Positions 1-4,378 of a stretch of DNA of 8,214 bases are shown one piece after another. The notes beneath the pieces were generated by a model. The model ran no database searches. It worked only from the letters and a program-made list of their open reading frames with translations, and had not been told where the DNA came from. The position numbers and the translations under genes are program-made. Numbering within the stretch: position 1 is the first letter of the stretch; every line of letters starts with the position of its first letter. Source of the DNA: Desulfarculaceae bacterium JdFR-95 (GTDB taxonomy: Bacteria; Desulfobacterota; Desulfarculia; Desulfarculales; Desulfarculaceae); the NCBI GenBank assembly GCA_002011835.1, contig MTPE01000314.1, positions 3,961-12,174 on the forward strand. The letters are read 5' to 3'.

Positions 1-760
1 CCCGTTCCAGCTCCCCACCGGCGCGAAAGGCCGCGGCACTGGCCCGGGCCAGGGGGGTGTTGGCCACCCCCAGCCGGCCCTGCCGGTCCATGAGCCACAG
101 GTTCAGCCCCCGCGCGGCCGGGGCCAGGATGTTCTCCCACAGGTCGGGGATGGAGTGCTGCAGCATGACCGCGGCCCGGAAACGCCCTTGATCGTCGCGC
201 AGGGCCGAGGCCACCACGAACACCAGTCGTCCCGGGGCCGGGATCAGGGGTGATACGTAGAACTCGCGCTCGGGGTCTTCCCGGAAGGCCCGGACCAGGA
301 AGCCGTAGTCCGGCAGCCAGGGATCCTCCAGCCAGGGGCGGGTGCGTTTCAGCTCGGCGATGCGTTGCCGCGGCAGGGGCTCGCCGTCCTCGTCGATCAC
401 CGCGGCCTGGCGGCTGGGCCGCAGGCGGCCGTCGGGATCCACCACGGCGATGCCCTCCACGAAGCAGTGGCCGTCGGGATAGACGTACCACATCAGGGTC
501 TGGCGCAGAAGCTCGGCCTCGTCCCCCTGGCCCAGGTGCAGGGTGTCGTCGTAGGTGTCGGCCAGGGCGTCCCACTTCACGTCGTTGAGCTGTTCCTGCA
601 GTTGGTCCAGCTGGTTGGCGATGCGGGCCAGGTGCCGGGCCCGGGACGCGCTCTTGAGCTGGCCGGCCAACAGCCAATAGGTCGCCCCCAAGGGCAGGGA
701 CAGGGCCAGGGTCACCACCAGGAAGAAGGCCCAGCGCCGCCAAGTGCGGGACTCAGGCAT
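1..760 (-). CDS. Membrane-anchored sensor protein with Cache-like extracytoplasmic domain (3' end outside window)
   Basis: This minus-strand gene starts with ATG at 760-758 and stays open for 253 codons to the window edge, so its C-terminal part is missing. The start has a strong ribosome binding site (GGAGG, plus-strand 767-771, 6 nt before the ATG) and overlaps the end of the upstream kinase gene by 8 bp. The N-terminus is a short basic stretch (R5, R8, R9) followed by one clear membrane segment at about residues 11-32. Next comes a helical linker rich in Gln and Leu (about 40-62), then a globular region typical of a periplasmic Cache sensor: FVEGIAVVDPDGRL at about 100-113, FYVSPLIPAPG at about 167-177, VVASALRDDQGRF at about 182-194, and a further strand pair with DRQGRL at about 225-230. 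No second membrane segment is reached. Such proteins usually continue into HAMP, PAS, kinase, GGDEF or chemoreceptor modules; which one cannot be seen. The CDS is nearly certain and the Cache assignment is inferred from pattern. Confidence 0.82.
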   Translation of the reverse strand, partial: MPESRTWRRWAFFLVVTLALSLPLGATYWLLAGQLKSASRARHLARIANQLDQLQEQLNDVKWDALADTYDDTLHLGQGDEAELLRQTLMWYVYPDGHCFVEGIAVVDPDGRLRPSRQAAVIDEDGEPLPRQRIAELKRTRPWLEDPWLPDYGFLVRAFREDPEREFYVSPLIPAPGRLVFVVASALRDDQGRFRAAVMLQHSIPDLWENILAPAARGLNLWLMDRQGRLGVANTPLARASAAAFRAGGELER

Positions 761-1802
761 GACGTCCCTCCCCCCGGAAGGGTATGCGCAGGGTGAAGAC
801 CGTGCGCCCGGGGCGCGAGTCCACCTGGAAGCGCACCCCATAGGGCTCCAAGAGCTGGCGCACCGAGTACAACCCCAGGCCGGCCGAGCCGGTGTCCCCC
901 TTGCGGGTGGTGAAGAAGGGCTCGAAGATGCGCTCGCGGTCCTGGGGCGGGATGCCCACGCCGGTATCCTCCACCTCCACCACCACCTCGCCGTCGCGCC
1001 AGGCCGTGGCCACGCGCAGGCAGCGGCGCTCACAGCCCTCCATGGCCTGCACCGCGTTGCGCAACAGGTTGCGGAAGCTCTGGGAGAAGTCGGAGTACAG
1101 GCCCCAGATGGGAGGCAGGGCGGGGTCCAGCTCCAGGCGGCGCTCTATCTTCTGCTTGAGCCCCAGGTTGTCCTCGGCGAAGCGCACCTCGCGCTGCAGG
1201 ATCTGGTTCAGGTCCAAAGGCTCGTAGCGGCGGGCGGCCTCGGCGTGCATCTTGGCCAGCAGGTCGCGGGTGGCGCGGGTGATCTGGTCCACGGTGTTCA
1301 GCAAGGTGCGCAAGCCGTCGCGGGCCGAGCTGGGCCAGCGCTCCATCTCCTGGGCCAGGGCCGGCACCCGGCGCCGAGCCCGGTCCAGGCACAGCTCCAC
1401 CAGCTCCGCGGTGGAGCGGATCACCGACAGGGGACCGGCCAGGTTGTGTATCAGCCCCGCGGTCAGGGAGCCCAGGTCCACCAGGGAGGCCTGCCCCGTG
1501 CACACCCAGGCCCGATATTCCCCCCCCAGGCCCACGCACACCCCCCGCAAGAGCAGACCCTGCTGGGGACCCGACCTCAGGCGCCCCAGGATCGGGGACA
1601 CCTGTCCCGGGCCAGCAGCCGCCGGGGGCGGCTCCAAAAGGTGGGACGGCCCGCACCCCGCATACCCCTGCTCCGGGAGCCCAAACAGCTCTTGGGCCGA
1701 GCGGTTGGCCGACTCCAGGACATCCCCCCGCCAGAGGAGCACCGGCTCCTCCAGATAGTCGATCAGGCGGCGCACGTCGTCGGCTTGCTGGCTGCGACCC
1801 AT
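753..1802 (-). CDS. Soluble PAS-like sensor histidine kinase with atypical H-box
   Basis: 349-residue cytoplasmic histidine kinase with no membrane segment. Residues about 8-105 look like a PAS fold (RRLIDYLEEPVLLW, then a VLESANRSAQELFG motif). The phospho-acceptor helix holds LIHNLAGPLSV with His119. The catalytic ATPase domain (about 235-342) has the N-box NLLRNAVQAM (N249), the G1 box EDTGVGIP (D279), the F-box IFEPFFTTR and the G2 box GSAGLGLYS. The acceptor helix is odd: the acidic residue normally after His is Asn120, and the Asn/Thr expected at His+4 is Gly123. Those positions assist phosphotransfer and phosphatase activity in HisKA proteins, so the activity balance may differ. The reading frame extends upstream to 1943, but that stretch is Gly/Ser/Arg-rich and unlike a domain; the ATG at 1802 has a good ribosome binding site. 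It overlaps the following sensor gene by 8 bp, so the two products probably work together. Confidence 0.9.
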   Translation of the reverse strand: MGRSQQADDVRRLIDYLEEPVLLWRGDVLESANRSAQELFGLPEQGYAGCGPSHLLEPPPAAAGPGQVSPILGRLRSGPQQGLLLRGVCVGLGGEYRAWVCTGQASLVDLGSLTAGLIHNLAGPLSVIRSTAELVELCLDRARRRVPALAQEMERWPSSARDGLRTLLNTVDQITRATRDLLAKMHAEAARRYEPLDLNQILQREVRFAEDNLGLKQKIERRLELDPALPPIWGLYSDFSQSFRNLLRNAVQAMEGCERRCLRVATAWRDGEVVVEVEDTGVGIPPQDRERIFEPFFTTRKGDTGSAGLGLYSVRQLLEPYGVRFQVDSRPGRTVFTLRIPFRGEGRHA

Positions 1803-2007
1803 GGTTGTCTTCTCCCTACTGACCCTGCTGCTCCTGCCCCTGGCGGGGGCTGCCCCGGGCACGCGGCAAGAGCCGGAGAAAATCCCCGCGCCTGTGAGCC
1901 CGACCCCCGGGTCGGAGGCGAAGGTGGAACCACCAGCGAGCAACAGGATGGCTCCGAGCCCGCCTCCCCTGGCCGGTGGTTGGCCCGGCCCTTGCAGTTA
2001 TTGGTGA
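1801..2007 (+). CDS. Candidate small secreted proline-rich peptide (68 residues), doubtful
   Basis: A 68-codon plus-strand ORF begins at the ATG that overlaps the divergent start codon of the soluble kinase. Its first 18 or so residues (MVVFSLLTLLLLPLAGAA) look like a signal peptide with a hydrophobic core and an Ala-rich cleavage region, though no basic residue precedes the core. The remainder is rich in Pro, Ala, Ser and Glu and looks disordered, with a C-terminal Trp-Pro-Gly-Pro-Cys stretch. The stop lies 2 bp before the left arm of a strong plus-oriented terminator hairpin, which is what a real gene would show. Against it, no Shine-Dalgarno sequence precedes the ATG, no promoter is apparent, third-position GC is lower than in the neighbouring genes, and I recognise no family. 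The hydrophobic start may be chance. An untranslated RNA ending at the same terminator is an equally good reading. Confidence 0.25.
   Translation: MVVFSLLTLLLLPLAGAAPGTRQEPEKIPAPVSPTPGSEAKVEPPASNRMAPSPPPLAGGWPGPCSYW
1811..1817 (-). promoter_or_regulatory. Ribosome binding site fixing the soluble kinase start
   Basis: The minus strand reads AGGGAGA with 8 nt before the ATG at 1802. No comparable site precedes the upstream in-frame start at 1943, so this supports the 349-residue protein over a 396-residue one. Confidence 0.6.
1900..1915. repeat. Palindromic dyad, possible operator upstream of the soluble kinase
   Basis: CCGACCC and GGGTCGG form perfect 7-bp arms around a 2-bp centre, about 100 bp upstream of the kinase start at 1802. 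A 2-bp centre is too tight for a good RNA hairpin but suits a dimeric DNA-binding protein. No known operator was recognised, and in such GC-rich DNA chance dyads are common. Confidence 0.3.
1923..1934. repeat. Short dyad next to the first one
   Basis: GGTGG and CCACC form 5-bp arms around AA, 7 bp from the neighbouring palindrome. It is listed because of the close pairing with that dyad; alone it would be weak. Confidence 0.2.
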
Positions 2008-2009
2008 GC

Positions 2010-2087
2010 GGTTACGCCCTGAACTGATTCGCTCTCCCAACAGGGGCAGGCAGGGAGGGTGATGAGGATCAGGGCGTAACCTTTTTT
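2010..2087 (+). terminator. Strong plus-strand intrinsic terminator without an obvious upstream gene
   Basis: The arms GGTTACGCCCTGA (2010-2022) and TCAGGGCGTAACC (2069-2081) are perfectly complementary over 13 bp and are followed at once by six T residues (2082-2087). Inside the loop, CTCTCCC (2032-2038) can pair with GGGAGGG (2053-2059) with one G-U pair, leaving a 14-nt apical loop, so the whole element may fold as one long hairpin. The T run lies after the stem only when read on the plus strand. On the minus strand, which carries both flanking genes, the run is an A tract before the stem, so the element is not a normal terminator for the response regulator. It implies plus-strand transcription ending near 2088, or a mobile or REP-like hairpin. 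Confidence 0.65.
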
Positions 2088-2101
2088 GCTCCTCTGGGGT
2101 T

Positions 2102-2126
2102 TGGTGTACGGATATACCATGTTTTT
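2102..2126 (+). terminator. Second, weaker terminator-like hairpin in tandem
   Basis: TGGTGTA (2102-2108) pairs with TATACCA (2113-2119) through seven pairs including one G-U, with the tetraloop CGGA, followed by TG and five T residues (2122-2126). It has the same orientation as the larger hairpin 14 bp before it. The stem is AT-rich and short, so it could be a back-up terminator or chance. The same bases read on the minus strand contain an extended -10-like TGGTATATC. Confidence 0.3.
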
Positions 2127-2234
2127 GAGTAGTTATGCCATTCGCTCTTGCGTGGGGCAGGCTGGGAGCGGCCGTGGGGCCAGGCATGGGGCGGCGGTGG
2201 GTCTGGCAGGGGGTGTGGTCAGGCCCGCGGGAAT

Positions 2235-2278
2235 TTCGGGCATTGTGGCCATAAAAATATCAGGTGGCTTTGCCCGAA
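2235..2278. repeat. 8-bp inverted repeat just downstream of the response regulator
   Basis: TTCGGGCA (2235-2242) and TGCCCGAA (2271-2278) enclose 28 nt, inside which GCCA (2248-2251) and TGGC (2265-2268) may extend the fold. It begins 18 bp past the regulator stop in the direction of transcription and could stabilise or end that message. The T-rich stretch of the minus strand lies inside the loop and not after the stem, so it is not a standard intrinsic terminator. Confidence 0.3.
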
Positions 2279-2295
2279 TCAGGCTGTATGACCCG

Positions 2296-2700
2296 TCACG
2301 CCCTGACCCCCCGACTCCGCACCAGACGCCATGCCGTCTCCACCAGACGGTCTAGGTCTCGCAGCTTGTCCAAAAAGGCCGCCGCGCCTGCCTGGCGGCT
2401 CATCTGGGGCATGCGCGGGTCGCCGTGGGCGCTGAGCACGATCACCGCCGGGGAGCTCTCGTCTCGGGGAGCGGACATCTCCCGCGCCAGGTCCAGGCCG
2501 CTGATGTCGGGCAGGCGCACGTCGATCACCACCAGGTCCGGGGGGCGGGCCGCGGCCTGCCACCACTGCCGTGCCTGCTGGCCGTTGCCGCAGCAGGCCA
2601 CCTCCATGCCCTCGGCCGTCAGCAGGGTGCGGTACAGGGCCGCGGTGTCGGGGTCGTCTTCCACCACCAGCACCAGGGGATGATTCACCATCGGGTTCAC
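2296..2700 (-). CDS. Single-domain (REC-only) response regulator
   Basis: A 134-residue CheY-like receiver. It shows the acidic pair D15-D16 in VLVVEDDPDT, the phospho-acceptor D60 in VVIDVRLPDISG, the switch residue S90 in VIVLSAHG and the conserved lysine K112 in FLDKLRDL. The protein ends about 22 residues after that lysine, so there is no DNA-binding, enzymatic or RNA-binding output domain. It would act by contacting another protein or by passing phosphate on. The start is GTG at 2700, which shares GTGA with the stop of the upstream histidine kinase (4-bp overlap) and has GGAGG 7 nt before it. An ATG at 2691 is a possible shorter start but its spacing to that site is poor. The coupling makes the membrane PAS kinase its likely phosphodonor. 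The lysine is followed by Leu and not the usual Pro. Confidence 0.92.
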   Translation of the reverse strand: MNPMVNHPLVLVVEDDPDTAALYRTLLTAEGMEVACCGNGQQARQWWQAAARPPDLVVIDVRLPDISGLDLAREMSAPRDESSPAVIVLSAHGDPRMPQMSRQAGAAAFLDKLRDLDRLVETAWRLVRSRGVRA

Positions 2701-4124
2701 GACCGGGCCTCCAGGGTCACGGTGAAGGTGGTGCCCACCCCGGGCTGGCTTTCCACCCGGATGTCCCCGCCGTGCAGGCGTACGATCTCCTGCACCAGGC
2801 TGAGGCCAATGCCCAGGCCCTCCAGCCGGCCGGAGCCCGACACCTCGGCTCGATAGAAACGGTTGAATATCTTGGCCATCTGTTCACGAGCCATGCCCAC
2901 GCCCGAGTCGGAGACCTCCAGTTGCACCTGCCCGCCCTCCTCTCGCAGGACCACCCGCACCGAACCTCCCTCCTCATTATACTTGATCGCGTTCATGAGC
3001 AGGTTGTCCACCAACTGCACCAGCTTCTCGGCGTTGCCCCTCACTACCACTGGATGGGGAGGCAAGGCAAGCTCCATCCTCACCTGCTTCTCCGCCGCCA
3101 CCGGCCGCAGGTTCTCGGCCTCGGTGCGGACCACTGTGTCCAGCTCCACCGGACCCATCTCGAACTGCTCCTTGGCGTGGCTCAGGCGGGCCAGGTCGAG
3201 CAGGTTGTTGATCTGGCGCTCCAGCTTGGTCAGGTTGCGCCAGCAGATGTCCAGGTATTCCTGGGCCTGTTCGCCCTGGGCCTGGCCCTGGCGCAGCAGT
3301 TGCAAAAAGCCTTTGAGCGCCACCAAGGGGGTCTTCAGCTCGTGGCTGAGGGTGGTCAGGAACTGGTCCTTGAGCTCCTCCACGTCCTTTATCTCCTCCA
3401 GGGCCTTCTCCAGGGCGGTGGACTTGCGTATCAGCTCCCGGTGCAGCTCCTCCTGCTGGGTCACGTCGCGCAGGATGGCCCCCAGGATCCAGGGTTGGTC
3501 CTCGGGGCCGCGCTCCAGGGATATGTTGGCCTCTATCTTCATGATACCGCGGTCGGTGGCGATCTGTCCCTTATGCAGGCCCTCGCGGCCGGCCAACACC
3601 GCCCCCCAGCCCTGCTCCAGGGTCACGAAGCGGTCCACCGGCTGGCCCAACACCTCGCTCTTGAGACGGCCCACCGCCTGACAGAAGGCCTGGTTGGCGT
3701 CCAGTATCCTCCCTCCCGCCGGGCTCAGGGACAGGAACATGTCCGGGGCGGCCTCGAAGAAGCGGCGGTAGAGGCTCAGGTAGTCCACCAGGGCCTCACG
3801 CAACACCTGGATGGCCATGCCCAGGCGGCTGAGCTGGTCCAGGCCCAGGGGCCAGTCGCGGATGGTGCCCGAGCCCCCCAGGGCCAAGGCGTGGCAGTGG
3901 TCGATCAGGGTGTCCACCTGCCGCTCCACCTGGCGGTAGTAGCACCAGGCCACCACCACCGCTCCCAGGGCCGCACCCAACACGGTCAGTCCCCCGCTGA
4001 GCCAGAACCAAGGCCGGCCCGGCTGGGGCTGGCAGCTGGCCAGGACCACCAGCAGCCCCAAGGGCGGGATCACGGCCACGGCCACCAAGCCCAACGCCAG
4101 GCGTATGAAAGACCACCTACGCAT
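2697..4124 (-). CDS. Membrane PAS-domain sensor histidine kinase
   Basis: A 475-residue histidine kinase with two membrane segments at about 8-30 and 40-62, separated by only about ten residues, so it has almost no extracytoplasmic sensor. A HAMP-like helical stretch follows (about 64-115), then a PAS domain (about 119-225) starting RRFFEAAPDMFLSL with ILDANQAFCQAVG. A coiled-coil linker (226-255) leads to the acceptor helix with LSHELKTPLVALKGF (H261). The ATPase domain (about 365-472) has N-box DNLLMNAIKYN (N378), G1 SDSGVGM (D406), F-box IFNRFYRAE and G2 GLGIGLSLV. All key kinase residues are present, and HELKTP is the common HisKA form able to act as kinase and phosphatase. The frame is open up to 4310, but the ATG at 4124 has a good ribosome binding site, lies just before the first membrane segment, and is downstream of a likely promoter. 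Its stop overlaps the regulator start (GTGA). The signal is probably membrane-borne or cytoplasmic through PAS. Confidence 0.93.
   Translation of the reverse strand: MRRWSFIRLALGLVAVAVIPPLGLLVVLASCQPQPGRPWFWLSGGLTVLGAALGAVVVAWCYYRQVERQVDTLIDHCHALALGGSGTIRDWPLGLDQLSRLGMAIQVLREALVDYLSLYRRFFEAAPDMFLSLSPAGGRILDANQAFCQAVGRLKSEVLGQPVDRFVTLEQGWGAVLAGREGLHKGQIATDRGIMKIEANISLERGPEDQPWILGAILRDVTQQEELHRELIRKSTALEKALEEIKDVEELKDQFLTTLSHELKTPLVALKGFLQLLRQGQAQGEQAQEYLDICWRNLTKLERQINNLLDLARLSHAKEQFEMGPVELDTVVRTEAENLRPVAAEKQVRMELALPPHPVVVRGNAEKLVQLVDNLLMNAIKYNEEGGSVRVVLREEGGQVQLEVSDSGVGMAREQMAKIFNRFYRAEVSGSGRLEGLGIGLSLVQEIVRLHGGDIRVESQPGVGTTFTVTLEARS
2708..2712 (-). promoter_or_regulatory. Ribosome binding site supporting the GTG start of the regulator
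   Basis: The minus strand reads GGAGG, 7 nt upstream of the GTG at 2700, inside the last codons of the kinase gene. It favours GTG over the ATG 9 nt further on. Confidence 0.6.
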
Positions 4125-4130
4125 CAACGT

Positions 4131-4136
4131 CCCCTT
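4131..4136 (-). promoter_or_regulatory. Ribosome binding site fixing the membrane kinase start
   Basis: The minus strand reads AAGGGG, 6 nt before the ATG at 4124. Together with the promoter candidate immediately upstream it argues against the longer frame starting at 4310. Confidence 0.5.
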
Positions 4137-4155
4137 GGCCGGGCTCCTGCCAGAG

Positions 4156-4183
4156 CCTAAACCCCGCTCCGGCTCGGTGTCAA
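4156..4183 (-). promoter_or_regulatory. Candidate sigma-70 promoter for the membrane kinase-regulator operon
   Basis: On the minus strand a perfect -35 TTGACA (plus 4178-4183) is followed after 16 bp by TTTAGG (plus 4156-4161), which matches three of six -10 positions. Transcription would start near 4149, giving a leader of about 25 nt before the ATG at 4124. The exact -35 hexamer in such GC-rich DNA is notable; the -10 is weak. Confidence 0.4.
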
Positions 4184-4276
4184 CGCATGCCTCGCCCGCC
4201 CAGGAGGACCGTCCGCTCGGCGAAGGTGCCCCTGTCCTCTGGACGTAACTCCCCAGGCCAGATACTGCGCGGGGCC

Positions 4277-4305
4277 TTGGGCAAGCCAGGTTGGCGTGAT
4301 ATGAT
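4277..4305 (+). promoter_or_regulatory. Candidate sigma-70 promoter for glgA and the triple-GAF kinase
   Basis: TTGGGC (4277-4282) and TATGAT (4300-4305) are spaced by exactly 17 bp. The -10 matches five of six consensus positions and sits in one of the few AT-rich patches of the divergent region. Transcription would start near 4312 with an untranslated leader of about 67 nt. The -35 overlaps the small dyad CTTG-GG-CAAG (4276-4285), which could be a regulator site. Confidence 0.5.
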
Positions 4306-4378
4306 TCCAACTAGAACGGTGCGCGTTGTTGGCCTTTGCCAGGGAAACACGCCTTCGCGGGGCCGGGGGGTGGCTAGC

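Larger units (their letters stand above)
1803..2295. other. 493-bp intergenic region rich in inverted repeats
   Basis: This gap separates two genes of the same strand, the response regulator (stop at 2296) and the soluble kinase (start at 1802). It holds no recognised protein domain. Part of it, about 2080-2280, is visibly more AT-rich than the rest of the window. It contains two short dyads near the kinase start, a strong plus-oriented terminator hairpin, a second smaller hairpin with a T run, and an 8-bp inverted repeat just after the regulator. A minus-strand promoter for the soluble kinase should lie here, but no match good enough to name was found. The best candidate is an extended -10-like TGGTATATC (minus strand, plus 2112-2120) without a good -35. 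One plus-strand small ORF is listed separately. Confidence 0.6.

Noticed and set aside
1803..1943. 47-residue N-terminal extension of the soluble kinase
   Set aside because: No ribosome binding site at 1943, low-complexity sequence, and a good site in front of the ATG at 1802.
744..2027. Long plus-strand open frame opposite the soluble kinase
   Set aside because: It is Gln/His/Gly/Ala-rich without domain character and lies antisense to a gene with all histidine kinase motifs; long antisense frames are expected when third positions are almost all G or C.
1816..2187. 123-codon minus-strand frame in the intergenic gap
   Set aside because: Arg/Pro-rich composition, no ribosome binding site seen, and it would overlap the leader and hairpins upstream of the kinase.
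2243..2295. Minus-strand intrinsic terminator after the response regulator (GGC-AAA-GCC then ATTTTT)
   Set aside because: The stem is only 3-4 bp and 7 bases separate it from the T run, too weak to call.
2086..2355. 89-codon plus-strand frame after the terminator
   Set aside because: Its start lies in the T run of the hairpin, its end overlaps the response regulator antisense, and the protein has no recognisable features beyond a weakly hydrophobic start.
2571..4160. Long plus-strand open frame (529 codons) opposite the membrane kinase
   Set aside because: Composition is His/Gln/Leu/Gly-repetitive with no motif, and the opposite strand encodes a complete PAS histidine kinase.
4125..4310. 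62-residue N-terminal extension of the membrane kinase
   Set aside because: It would put a disordered stretch before the first membrane segment and spans the likely promoter; the ATG at 4124 has a better site.
4330..4341. TTGGCCTTTGCC resembling a sigma-54 promoter
   Set aside because: The distance between the GG and GC elements is far shorter than the required 10 bp.
4187..4378. 64-residue N-terminal extension of GlgA
   Set aside because: The extension is unlike GT5 proteins, includes the promoter region, and the ATG at 4379 aligns with the usual GlgA N-terminus.
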